A stretch of 64,000 bases of DNA from Pedobacter sp. MC2016-05 (GTDB lineage Bacteria; Bacteroidota; Bacteroidia; Sphingobacteriales; Sphingobacteriaceae). Position 1 is the stretch's first letter; each line of letters begins with the position of its first letter. The notes below the pieces were generated by a model. That model saw only the letters and a list, made by a program, of their open reading frames with translations. It was not told where the DNA came from and made no database searches. The stretch lies in contig NZ_JAPIVT010000019.1 in the NCBI RefSeq assembly GCF_026239735.1, positions 59,705 through 123,704 of the forward strand, in the 5' to 3' direction. Positions 32,801 to 41,064 of this stretch are shown one piece after another. The translations under genes were made by a program, and so were the position numbers.

Positions 32801-33538
32801 TTAAATCACTTTTGCTTCACTATGTAGCAAGCCAATCAACGACTCCGTTTGATCTGCAGGAATTAATTTCACCGTGCCGCGTGGAGCTGGAGTTTCATAT
32901 TTAGTCACCTTGGTAACTTCTTCAATCGAAACTGGATCAACAACAGCTAAAGGTTTTGTTCTTGCGCTCATAATACCACGCATGTTAGGAATTTTTGGTT
33001 CAGCAACCCCTTCAGCACAGCTTGCTACAAACTTTCCAGTAACGGTAACTACTTCTTTTCCACCTTCAATTTCTCTTTCTACAGTTGCATTGTCTCCATC
33101 AATGTCGAGTTTTTTGATGATTGAAATTGAGGGTATGTCTAAAAATTCTCCGACCATTGCGGCTACCTGATTTCCATTATAATCAATAGACTCCCGTCCA
33201 GTTAAAATGATATTGAAATCTCTATCCTTTGCATATTCTGCAATTTGTTTAGCTACGAAATAGGCATCACGTGGAGCAGCATTTACTCTTACGGCATCAT
33301 CTGCGCCAATTGCAAGTGCTTTCCTGATGGTTGGATCGTTTGCTGCTTCGCCAACATTGATTACAGTTACTGTTCCTTTACCACCTTCGGTTAACTCAAT
33401 TGCTCTTGATAATGCAATTTCATCATAAGGATTAACAATATATTGTACTCCGGCTGTATTGAATTCGGTATTATCATTGGTAAAAGTTATTTTTGTCGTC
33501 GTGTCGGGCACGTTACTGATACAAACTAATATTTTCAT
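32801..33538 (-). CDS. etfB: Electron transfer flavoprotein beta subunit
   Basis: A 245-residue beta subunit with the family's opening (MKILVCISNVPDTTTKITF), the AMP-binding region (VNPYDEIALSRAIEL, ILTGRESIDYNGNQV) and the conserved recognition loop for dehydrogenase partners (ANMRGIMSARTKPL-type segment near 185). It is the first gene of the minus-strand unit etfB-etfA-nuclease and is divergent from a TPR gene across 128 bases. Together the two subunits form the soluble FAD/AMP heterodimer. Confidence 0.96.
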   Translation of the reverse strand: MKILVCISNVPDTTTKITFTNDNTEFNTAGVQYIVNPYDEIALSRAIELTEGGKGTVTVINVGEAANDPTIRKALAIGADDAVRVNAAPRDAYFVAKQIAEYAKDRDFNIILTGRESIDYNGNQVAAMVGEFLDIPSISIIKKLDIDGDNATVEREIEGGKEVVTVTGKFVASCAEGVAEPKIPNMRGIMSARTKPLAVVDPVSIEEVTKVTKYETPAPRGTVKLIPADQTESLIGLLHSEAKVI

Positions 33539-33666
33539 ATGTTAATTTGGGTTTTAGTGAATATGAAATTATCAAAGCTTAAAGTAAGGCTCCTGATTAA
33601 TCATACTATTGGTCTTATTTATATATGGTCTTTCTGCAAATTTAATTAAAAAAGCAAGGAAATAAA

Positions 33667-34002
33667 ATGTCATCAAGCCGTTTAGCAAAGTTATTGGAGT
33701 TTTTAGAAAGTGATCCGAACGATCCGTTTATACTATATGCCTTAGCCACAGAGTATAACACTCAAAATGATAAAGAAAAGGCCTATTCTTTTTACCTTCA
33801 GTTAACGGATAAACATCCAGATTATGTAGGAACTTATTATCATTTGGGTAAGTTATTGGAAAAAGATGATCAAAAAGATAAAGCGATTGAAGTATATCAA
33901 AAAGGAATGGCTGTAGCCCGTAATAAGCGAGATATGCATGCATTTTCTGAGTTACAAGGTGCGTACAACACTGCTGCAGGTTTAGATTATGAAGATGAAT
34001 AA
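33667..34002 (+). CDS. Small TPR-repeat protein
   Basis: A 111-residue protein consisting of two to three tetratricopeptide repeats (FILYALATEYNTQNDKEKAYSFYLQLTDKHP and VGTYYHLGKLLEKDDQKDKAIEVYQKGMAVA). Such repeats form a helical scaffold for protein contacts. There is no signal peptide. It stands upstream of the chromate transporter gene by 50 bases on the same strand. Partners are unknown. Confidence 0.82.
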   Translation: MSSSRLAKLLEFLESDPNDPFILYALATEYNTQNDKEKAYSFYLQLTDKHPDYVGTYYHLGKLLEKDDQKDKAIEVYQKGMAVARNKRDMHAFSELQGAYNTAAGLDYEDE

Positions 34003-34052
34003 TTTACTCAGTCGTTTTCAATTATTTGTTTATTGCTAATTAGCCAGAATAA

Positions 34053-35270
34053 ATGCAAGCTAAACCCATCGCTGCTAAAAAGCAGTGGCTATTTATCAGG
34101 AATGTCGTATTGTTCACCTTCACTTCTTTCGGTGGCGCACAAGCTCATTTAGCATTGCTGTTGAAGTATTTCGTTAAAAATTCCAAGTTTATTTCGGAAG
34201 AAGAGTTACTGGAGTTAAACGCTTTAGCACAGGTTTTACCGGGGCCAGCATCTACACAAACACTGGTGGGGATAGCCTGGAAAGTTGGGAAACTGAAGCT
34301 AGCAATCCTTACTTTTTTGATTTGGATCTTGCCAACAGCAACAATTATGACATTTGCTGCGATTAGCTATGCCTTGCTTGATCAGAAGCAAAAGTTTAGT
34401 GATATTTTGGAGTATATTCAGCCCATAGCGTTGGGTATTGTAGCTTATGGAGCCTGGCAATTGGGTAAGAAAGTTTTGTCTTCCCAAGTTTCCATTTTCT
34501 TAGCCATATCTTCTGTTGTGGCAACCTTTGTTCTCCGTAATGCCTATGTGTTCCCATTAGCGATTTTAGTTGGTGGGATAATTTCTTCCGCAATTGAAAC
34601 GCCTAAAGAGGAAACGGAATTGAGAGTTAAACTTTTCTCGAATATTAACCCGAAGAAGATGATTTACTTTTTAGGTGCACTACTTTTATTCGCACTTGTT
34701 GGTGCCATTATCAACAGAACATCACCTTTCAGCTTGCCAATTCGTTTGTTAGAAAATTTTTACCGGAACGGAATATTAGTTTTCGGTGGTGGCCAGGTGC
34801 TTGTACCGTTAATGTTTACTGAGTTTGTAGAGATGAAGCATTATCTGCCTTCATCAGGTTTTTTATCAGGTTTTGCGTTACAGCAAGCGCTTCCCGGCCC
34901 AACATTTTCATTCACCAGTTATCTGGGTGCATTAAGCATGAAGAACTTCGGCTACGGCGTATGGGGACAGGTGCTGGGTGGCCTAATCGGTGTAATTGGA
35001 ATTAATTTACCAGGATTAATTTTGGTTTTATTTATCGTTCCTTTTTGGGATGATTTGAAAAAAATCTCAAGGATTCGCTATAGTCTTTCTGGTATCAATG
35101 CGGTAAGCGTAGGTTTCATTATTGCCGCCTTTATCCTGTTGCTTATCCCGATAGGTTTTAACTGGTTGTTCTTAGGGATAATGGTAGCCACATTTTTACT
35201 TTTAAACTTCACCAAAGTGAGCCCGCCTGTTATTGTTTTAGCAGGAATATTATTCGGATATCTTTTCTAA
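34053..35270 (+). CDS. chrA: Chromate transporter, long-chain CHR type
   Basis: A 405-residue membrane protein with two homologous CHR domains (about 10-180 and 205-400), each containing the family signature (TFTSFGGAQAHLALL and LNALAQVLPGPASTQT in the first half; GGGQVLVPLM and LQQALPGPTFSFTSYLGA in the second). Fused two-domain ChrA proteins are thought to export chromate or act as anion antiporters; sulfate or other anions are possible substrates. No chrB-like regulator is next to it. Confidence 0.88.
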   Translation: MQAKPIAAKKQWLFIRNVVLFTFTSFGGAQAHLALLLKYFVKNSKFISEEELLELNALAQVLPGPASTQTLVGIAWKVGKLKLAILTFLIWILPTATIMTFAAISYALLDQKQKFSDILEYIQPIALGIVAYGAWQLGKKVLSSQVSIFLAISSVVATFVLRNAYVFPLAILVGGIISSAIETPKEETELRVKLFSNINPKKMIYFLGALLLFALVGAIINRTSPFSLPIRLLENFYRNGILVFGGGQVLVPLMFTEFVEMKHYLPSSGFLSGFALQQALPGPTFSFTSYLGALSMKNFGYGVWGQVLGGLIGVIGINLPGLILVLFIVPFWDDLKKISRIRYSLSGINAVSVGFIIAAFILLLIPIGFNWLFLGIMVATFLLLNFTKVSPPVIVLAGILFGYLF

Positions 35271-35300
35271 ATAAAAAAAGGGAAATTTTTCGATTTCCCT
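35270..35300 (-). terminator. Intrinsic terminator of dnaB
   Basis: Stem AGGGAAAT (35279-35286) with ATTTCCCT (35293-35300), six-base loop, and an A run at 35270-35278 on the plus strand, which is a T run for minus-strand transcription. Confidence 0.8.
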
Positions 35301-35316
35301 GCAACTATTTACTTCA

Positions 35317-36882
35317 TTAAAATGGTGGATCATCATCATTATAATCGTCCATTTTTGATGGTCGAATAATAACATTGCTTTGTTTTTCAAAATCTTGTGA
35401 TGGGTACATTCCTGCAGATGGATCTGCTGAAGCAAATGACGTTGGTGCTGTGAAATCCTCTTCCAAATCCGTAAACTTAACAAACTTACCAATAAATCGA
35501 AGTGGTACAATTCCAGTTTCACCGTTCCTGTGTTTTGCAATAATTACTTCGCCAATTCCTGCTTGCGATCTTCCTTGCTCATCTTCGGTAATGCCATAAT
35601 ATTCAGGGCGATAAAGGAATAAAACCATATCTGCATCCTGCTCAATTGAACCCGATTCACGCAAATCGGATAACATTGGTCTCTTTCCCTGCAAACCAGG
35701 TCGGCTTTCTACCGCACGACTTAACTGTGATAAGGCTAGAACGGGAACATCTAATTCTTTGGCAACTGATTTCAAAGCTCTTGAAATACTACCGATTTCT
35801 TGCTCACGGTTACCGCCACCTTTACCGCCTTCACCTTTACCATGCATCAACTGCAAATAATCTACAATTACTAATTGAATATCGTATTGCGATTTTAGTC
35901 TTCTACATTTTGCTCTAAATTCAAAGATATTTAGCGCTGGCGTATCATCGATAAGTAGGGGAGCTTCCGTTAAGCGACCGATTTTACTGTGAAGCTGCTG
36001 CCATTCCCACTCTTGTAAATTTCCTTTTCTGATTTTTTCTTGCTCTATTTCAGCTTCTCCCGATATTAAACGGTTAACTAACTGAACAGAAGACATCTCT
36101 AAAGAGAAAACTACTGTCGGTTTTTGAAAATCAACTGTCGCATTCCTAGCGCAGGTAAGTACGAAGGCGGTTTTTCCCATCGCCGGACGAGCAGCGATAA
36201 TTACTAGATCTTGTTTTTGCCAACCTCCGGTAATGCGATCTAACCCTGTAAATCCAGTCGGAACACCCGTTAAGCCATCTGTTTTTGTTCGAAGTTCTTC
36301 TAGGGTCGCTAATGATTGTTTGATAATATCGTCCATTTTCTGCGTATCTCTCCGCAAGTTATTTTGGGCAATATCAAACAATCCTTTTTCCGCATGATCT
36401 AATAAATCGAAAATATCAGTGGTATCTTCATAAGCATTCGTAATAATATCAGTAGAAATTCTAATCAATTCACGCTGAATATATTTTTGGGAAATAATCC
36501 GGGCGTGATATTCAATATTTGCGGCAGAAGCTACACGGTTAGTCAGATTAGTAATATAATAAGCTCCGCCAACCATTTCTAAAGTACCCATCTGGCGCAG
36601 TTCTGATGTTACTGTTAAAATATCTACTGGTTTCGATTTTTCGAACAGCATGTGGATGGCTGCAAATATTTTTTGGTGGGCTTCATGATAAAAAACCTCA
36701 GGCTTTAAAATGTCGATAACAGCCGAAAGCGCATCTTTTTCCAACATCAATGCACCTAAAACTGCCTCTTCCAAATCTAATGCTTGGGGAGGCAATTTAC
36801 CCATTGAACTCACTGTTGTATTTAATCTTGCTTTTCGGGATGATATACTATTCTTTCCGCCTTGTTCGTTATCGATACTCAT
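35317..36882 (-). CDS. dnaB: Replicative DNA helicase DnaB
   Basis: A 521-residue hexameric helicase that unwinds DNA at the replication fork. It has the N-terminal helical collar (LPPQALDLEEAVLGALMLEKDA), the RecA-like domain with Walker A ARPAMGKT (231-238), Walker B (LVIVDYLQLM) and the DnaB motifs SRALKSVAKELDVPVLALSQLSR and LRESGSIEQDADMVLFLYRP. An Asp-rich C-terminal tail ends in DDDPPF. No intein is present. A TACTTTTG box stands only four bases before its ATG, suggesting a very short leader. Confidence 0.96.
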   Translation of the reverse strand: MSIDNEQGGKNSISSRKARLNTTVSSMGKLPPQALDLEEAVLGALMLEKDALSAVIDILKPEVFYHEAHQKIFAAIHMLFEKSKPVDILTVTSELRQMGTLEMVGGAYYITNLTNRVASAANIEYHARIISQKYIQRELIRISTDIITNAYEDTTDIFDLLDHAEKGLFDIAQNNLRRDTQKMDDIIKQSLATLEELRTKTDGLTGVPTGFTGLDRITGGWQKQDLVIIAARPAMGKTAFVLTCARNATVDFQKPTVVFSLEMSSVQLVNRLISGEAEIEQEKIRKGNLQEWEWQQLHSKIGRLTEAPLLIDDTPALNIFEFRAKCRRLKSQYDIQLVIVDYLQLMHGKGEGGKGGGNREQEIGSISRALKSVAKELDVPVLALSQLSRAVESRPGLQGKRPMLSDLRESGSIEQDADMVLFLYRPEYYGITEDEQGRSQAGIGEVIIAKHRNGETGIVPLRFIGKFVKFTDLEEDFTAPTSFASADPSAGMYPSQDFEKQSNVIIRPSKMDDYNDDDPPF

Positions 36883-36886
36883 TTTA

Positions 36887-36894
36887 CAAAAGTA
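36887..36894 (-). promoter_or_regulatory. TAnnTTTG promoter box of dnaB, 4 nt from the start codon
   Basis: On the minus strand TACTTTTG (plus-strand CAAAAGTA, 36887-36894) is followed by TAAA and then the dnaB ATG. The match to the box is exact; no good TTTG element stands at the usual distance upstream. Confidence 0.5.
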
Positions 36895-37020
36895 GTTAAT
36901 TTTTGATCCGAATGTTTTAACAAGTTCTTAGCTGTTTGTTAACAAATTGAAGAAGAATAAGATTAAGTTTTCGTTATTTTAAAAAGATCTCAAAATTCTG
37001 AACAATAAAATGTTGATAAT

Positions 37021-37219
37021 GGAAGGGTGATAAATATGGGTTTATAGGGAATGGATAACTGAAGGAATAGAGAATAGGGAATTGGTAATTGAAAATAAGG
37101 AAGAGGTAATGGGGAATAGGTAGTTGGCAATAGTAGAAAATGTAACAGTACTTTTTTTAAGTTCGACTGATAAACTTCCTATTTCCGATTCTCTATTACC
37201 TCTATAATTCTATTGCCAA
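37021..37219. repeat. Purine/pyrimidine-asymmetric degenerate repeat region
   Basis: In the 436-base gap between dnaB and rlmB. Bases 37021-37138 are purine-rich with repeated words such as GGGAATAGG and GGTAATTGG; 37173-37218 is the pyrimidine-rich counterpart (CTATTTCC, CTATTACC). The ends pair: TTGGCAATAG at 37124-37133 with CTATTGCCAA at 37210-37219. No open frame of interest was found in it. Confidence 0.65.
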
Positions 37220-37268
37220 TAAAAATCAGTCCTCTGTTTTACGTCCATATTTTCTAATAGCAAATAAT

Positions 37269-37302
37269 TTTGCTTGCCTTGCCGGAAAAACAACTACTTT
37301 TG
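37269..37302 (+). promoter_or_regulatory. Bacteroidota-type promoter of rlmB
   Basis: TACTTTTG at 37295-37302 is an exact box; TTTG at 37269-37272 (22 nt spacer) or TTG at 37274-37276 (18 nt) can serve as the upstream element. The ATG at 37319 is 16 nt beyond the box. Confidence 0.6.
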
Positions 37303-37318
37303 CAAACAATTTTACAAC

Positions 37319-38086
37319 ATGGATAATTTTAGAAGACCACAAAGAGCAAAGGAAAATAATGAGTTTGTATTTGGCATTAGAGCTGTAATTGAAGCAGTGA
37401 AAGCTGGAAGAGATATTGAAACGATTTATCAGCAACGTGGTCTGGGAGGCGAATTATTTCTGGAATTAAAAGCACTACTTAAAGATACCTTGATCCCATT
37501 GAACGCTGTTCCAATTGAGAAATTGAATAGAATGTCTCAGAAAAATCATCAAGGTGTTATAGCTGTTATTTCTCCTATCACTTATCAAAATATTGAGGAT
37601 ATTGTTCCTGCTGTTTTTGAAAAAGGCGAAGTGCCGTTGATATTGGTGTTAGATAGTGTTACTGATGTACGTAACATGGGTGCAATTGCTCGTACAGCTG
37701 CTTGCGTAGGTGTGCATGCTATTGTGGTACCGTTAAAAAATGCCGCACAAATTAACGCAGATGCTATTAAAACTTCTGCAGGAGCCCTATTTAATATTCC
37801 TATTTGCAGACATGCTAACCTTCATAAAACCTGTTTGTTTTTGCAAGAAAGCGGTTTGCAAATTGTAGCCTGTACCGAGAAAACCACAGATTTAATTTAC
37901 TCTCCAGATTATACCATGCCAACAGCAATCGTTATGGGGTCGGAAGACGAGGGAATTTCAAACGATCTTTTAAGAGTAGCAGATCATTTAGCAAAAATTC
38001 CAATGGCTGGCAAAATAGAATCATTAAATGTGTCAGTTTCTGCGGGTGTTATTTTATACGAGGCTGTAAGACAAAGAACTACCTAA
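37319..38086 (+). CDS. rlmB: 23S rRNA 2'-O-ribose methyltransferase RlmB (TrmH family)
   Basis: A 255-residue SPOUT methyltransferase. The N-terminal substrate-binding part starts FVFGIRAVIEAVKAGRDIETIYQQ; the SPOUT core has the three TrmH motifs: VRNMGAIARTAACVGVHAIVVP, IVMGSEDEGIS and IPMAGKIESLNVSVSAGVILYE. The closest function is methylation of G2251 of 23S rRNA. The promoter box ends 16 nt before ATG 37319, so the longer frame from 37274 is rejected. Confidence 0.88.
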   Translation: MDNFRRPQRAKENNEFVFGIRAVIEAVKAGRDIETIYQQRGLGGELFLELKALLKDTLIPLNAVPIEKLNRMSQKNHQGVIAVISPITYQNIEDIVPAVFEKGEVPLILVLDSVTDVRNMGAIARTAACVGVHAIVVPLKNAAQINADAIKTSAGALFNIPICRHANLHKTCLFLQESGLQIVACTEKTTDLIYSPDYTMPTAIVMGSEDEGISNDLLRVADHLAKIPMAGKIESLNVSVSAGVILYEAVRQRTT

Positions 38087-38107
38087 GGTTGATGTCCTTT
38101 TAATTTC

Positions 38108-38136
38108 TTGATTAGGAATATAATTATGTATTTTTA
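38108..38136 (+). promoter_or_regulatory. Candidate promoter of the DUF5995 gene
   Basis: TTG at 38108-38110, 18 nt, then TATTTTTA at 38129-38136 (seven of eight matches). ATG follows at 38153. Confidence 0.4.
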
Positions 38137-38152
38137 ATTAGAAATTCCATTT

Positions 38153-38902
38153 ATGCTTCCTGCAAAAAACATTATTGAAGTTATCACTCATCTAGATGAT
38201 ATTATCAATCAAAGCATTGCCAAAAAATCCAGAGCGGGATATTTTGCTTGCTTGTATCGAAAAATGACCATCGCTGTTCAAAATGGGATAAATGACGGTT
38301 TGTTTGAGGACGGACAGCGAATGGAAAAGCTTGATGTGATTTTTGCAAATCGATATATCGACGCTTATTTCTGTAATTTGAACCAGACTCCACTAACTTT
38401 TTCATGGAAATCTGCTTTCGACGCCAGTTTACAGCCTTACACTGTCATTCAACATTTGTTAATGGGCATGAATGCACATATTAACTTAGATCTAGGCATC
38501 GCTGCTGCTGAAACTGCAAAGGGTTCTGACATCCAGTTGATTAAAAAAGATTTCAATCTTATCAACAATATTATTGGTAGCTTGATAAATATAATCCAAA
38601 AGGATTTGGAAGAGATTTGTGCCCCGATGAAATTATTAAAATATGTTGATAATAAAAGCAAAGAATCTGTAATCAATTTTAGCATTACAGCGGCAAGAAA
38701 CACCGCTTGGGCAAATGCTGTTAGCCTCTCCGTTCTGCAAACGAATACGTATCAGGGCTACATCAAAAATCTGGATGATAAAATTAATGTAGTAGCCAGA
38801 AATATTATAAATCCTAACTTTTCTCAAAGCTTAGTTTTAAGAACAGTTAGGATTTTCGAACCAAAAGATGTTGGCGAGATTTTAAGATTTTTGAAAGATT
38901 AA
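38153..38902 (+). CDS. DUF5995 family protein
   Basis: A 249-residue soluble, mostly helical protein. The conserved block RYIDAYFCNLN, then LQPYTVIQHLLMGMNAHINLDLGIAAAE, with several His, Asn and Asp residues, is typical of DUF5995 proteins of Bacteroidota; it suggests a helical bundle with a polar centre, possibly metal- or cofactor-binding, but no function is known. Its last four bases overlap the end of the convergent mannose-1-phosphate guanylyltransferase gene. Confidence 0.8.
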   Translation: MLPAKNIIEVITHLDDIINQSIAKKSRAGYFACLYRKMTIAVQNGINDGLFEDGQRMEKLDVIFANRYIDAYFCNLNQTPLTFSWKSAFDASLQPYTVIQHLLMGMNAHINLDLGIAAAETAKGSDIQLIKKDFNLINNIIGSLINIIQKDLEEICAPMKLLKYVDNKSKESVINFSITAARNTAWANAVSLSVLQTNTYQGYIKNLDDKINVVARNIINPNFSQSLVLRTVRIFEPKDVGEILRFLKD

Positions 38903-39990
38903 ATGAATCTATTGCCGAATCTAGATTTAACTTCGGCTACAAATTCTTTTACTTTTTGCTCCTCATTACGTGGGCAAATCATCAACATATTGTTGTTTTC
39001 CACTACAATGTAATCATGTAGTCCTTGTAGGATGACCAGTTTATCTTTCGGTACATTAACCATACAATTCGACGAATCGAACATAATCACCTGTTCTGAA
39101 GGAATTACCGCATTACCAACGTAATCCTTCTCAGCCATTTCATAAATTGAAGCCCAGGTACCTAAGTCAGACCAGCCAAAATCAGCAGGTAAAACATAAA
39201 CATTATCAGCCTTCTCCATAATACCAAAATCGATAGATATATTGGTGCATTGCAGATAAGCATTATTTATAAAATCATTCTCTCTTTCGGTATTCATTTC
39301 TGAACGGCCCTGATTGAAAATTTCGTACATATCTGGTAAATGCCTTTCAAATGCTTTCAAAATTGATTTTGCCGACCAGATAAAAATTCCGGCGTTCCAT
39401 AAAAAATCACCACTTTGGATAAATGATTTGGCTAATTCCAAATTTGGCTTTTCGGTAAATGTTTTAACACGATGTAAATCAGTATCGGTATTTAATACAT
39501 GATCGGTGTGCTGAATGTAGCCGTAACCCGTATCAGGTCTGTTAGGTTTGATACCTAAGGTAATCAAACAATCATTTTTCGAAGCGGCATCAAGCGATTG
39601 CTCAATGGAATCGATAAAACCATCTATGTTAGCAATAGTATGATCTGAAGGTGCTACAACGATAGTCGCATTAGGATTAAGCTCATGAATTTTTAAACTT
39701 CCATAAGCTACACAAGGGGCCGTGTTTCTTAATAACGGTTCCGCCAAGATTTGATTATCTGAGAGCTGTGGTAACTGTTCTTTTACAAGATCAGCATAAA
39801 TCTCATTGGTAACGATAAATATATTTTCTGGTAAACAGATTTTTAAAAACCTTTCGTAAGTGCTTTGAATCAGTGTTTTACCAACTCCAAAAAAATCGAT
39901 AAACTGCTTAGGGTATTCTGTTCTGCTCACCGGCCAGAAGCGACTTCCGACTCCGCCAGCCATTATTAGGGCGTAATAATCTTTATTCAT
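38899..39990 (-). CDS. manC: Mannose-1-phosphate guanylyltransferase
   Basis: A 363-residue nucleotidyltransferase that makes GDP-mannose from mannose 1-phosphate and GTP. It opens with YYALIMAGGVGSRFWPVSRTEYPKQF, the family signature with the GTP-binding loop, and has VVAPSDHTI, FTEKPNLELAKSFIQSGDFLWNAGIFIW and FGWSDLGTW. No isomerase domain is fused (the length fits the short form). It is followed on the same strand by nothing else and preceded by kdsD (15-base gap), so surface-sugar genes are clustered. GDP-mannose could feed the GT4 enzyme at 4192, an inference only. Confidence 0.9.
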   Translation of the reverse strand: MNKDYYALIMAGGVGSRFWPVSRTEYPKQFIDFFGVGKTLIQSTYERFLKICLPENIFIVTNEIYADLVKEQLPQLSDNQILAEPLLRNTAPCVAYGSLKIHELNPNATIVVAPSDHTIANIDGFIDSIEQSLDAASKNDCLITLGIKPNRPDTGYGYIQHTDHVLNTDTDLHRVKTFTEKPNLELAKSFIQSGDFLWNAGIFIWSAKSILKAFERHLPDMYEIFNQGRSEMNTERENDFINNAYLQCTNISIDFGIMEKADNVYVLPADFGWSDLGTWASIYEMAEKDYVGNAVIPSEQVIMFDSSNCMVNVPKDKLVILQGLHDYIVVENNNMLMICPRNEEQKVKEFVAEVKSRFGNRFI

Positions 39991-40004
39991 TTTATGATTT
40001 AAAA

Positions 40005-40973
40005 TTACACTATTCCTTCATTCAAAAGATCGTGCAAATGGATAATTCCAAAGTAAGTGTTTTGTTTCAGTACTAGCAACTGCGTAATGTTATTTTCCTT
40101 AATTATGTGTAGTGCTTCTACTGCAAGAGCGTCGTACTGTATGCTTTTTGGCTGCTTACCCATAATATCTTCGGCTTTCAGTCCAGTAACCGAATCATTG
40201 TTCTCAAGCATGCGTCTGATATCGCCATCGGTAATTACACCAATAACACTATTTTCCTCATCAACAACAGCAACAGCACCCAAACGGTTTTTGCTAATTT
40301 CTATTAATACATCCTTAACGGAGGCCGAGGGATTTATTGAAGGTTTTTCATTAGAAAGGGCCAGATCTTTGGCCTTTAAATAAAGTTTCTTTCCTAATGA
40401 TCCTCCGGGGTGATATTTCGCAAAATCAGACTCATTAAATTCTCTACATTCTAAGAGACAAATAGCCAATGCATCGCCCAAGGCGAGTTGAGCCGTTGTG
40501 CTGGTAGTTGGTGCTAAATTATGTGGGCAAGCCTCTTTTTCAAATGAGGTATTTAATACAAGATCTGCCTGTTCGGCTAAAAACGATGCTAATTCCCCAA
40601 CCATTCCAATCAGTTTATTTCCTGCAGATTTAAGCAATGGAACCAACACTTTTATTTCTGGAGTATTTCCGCTTTTTGATAAACAAATAATGACATCATT
40701 TCTTTGAATCATACCCAAATCGCCATGAATTGCATCTGCGGCATGCATAAAAATAGCAGGCGTGCCAGTAGAATTAAAAGTAGCAACAATTTTTTGAGCG
40801 ATAATAGCGCTTTTGCCTATGCCCGTTACAATAACTCTTCCATCACAATTTAAAATGGTAGATACCACTTGCTCGAAATCATCGTTAATGTTTTTCGCAA
40901 CATTTAGTATCGCTGCTGCTTCAAGCTCTAAAGTGCTTATGGCTGATTGGATTATGTATTTTTTACTTTTCAA
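40005..40973 (-). CDS. kdsD: Arabinose-5-phosphate isomerase KdsD (KpsF/GutQ family)
   Basis: A 322-residue enzyme converting ribulose 5-phosphate to arabinose 5-phosphate, the first Kdo step. The SIS domain has GRVIVTGIGKSAIIAQKIVATFNSTGTPAIFMHAADAIHGDLGMI and CLSKSGNTPEI, and two CBS domains (about 205-320) follow with GVITDGDIRRML. The frame has no ATG at its beginning: TTG at 40973 is the likely start. It lies 15 bases upstream of the mannose-1-phosphate guanylyltransferase gene and divergent from recQ. KdsA, the next Kdo enzyme, is encoded at 43341. Confidence 0.92.
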   Translation of the reverse strand: MKSKKYIIQSAISTLELEAAAILNVAKNINDDFEQVVSTILNCDGRVIVTGIGKSAIIAQKIVATFNSTGTPAIFMHAADAIHGDLGMIQRNDVIICLSKSGNTPEIKVLVPLLKSAGNKLIGMVGELASFLAEQADLVLNTSFEKEACPHNLAPTTSTTAQLALGDALAICLLECREFNESDFAKYHPGGSLGKKLYLKAKDLALSNEKPSINPSASVKDVLIEISKNRLGAVAVVDEENSVIGVITDGDIRRMLENNDSVTGLKAEDIMGKQPKSIQYDALAVEALHIIKENNITQLLVLKQNTYFGIIHLHDLLNEGIV

Positions 40974-41064
40974 AGAGAAAATAATTGTTGGTGAATACTT
41001 GAAATTCTTGTAAAATTATGTTATTTTGGATAGAAAAATAGCATCGCATATTTTATTACACAAA

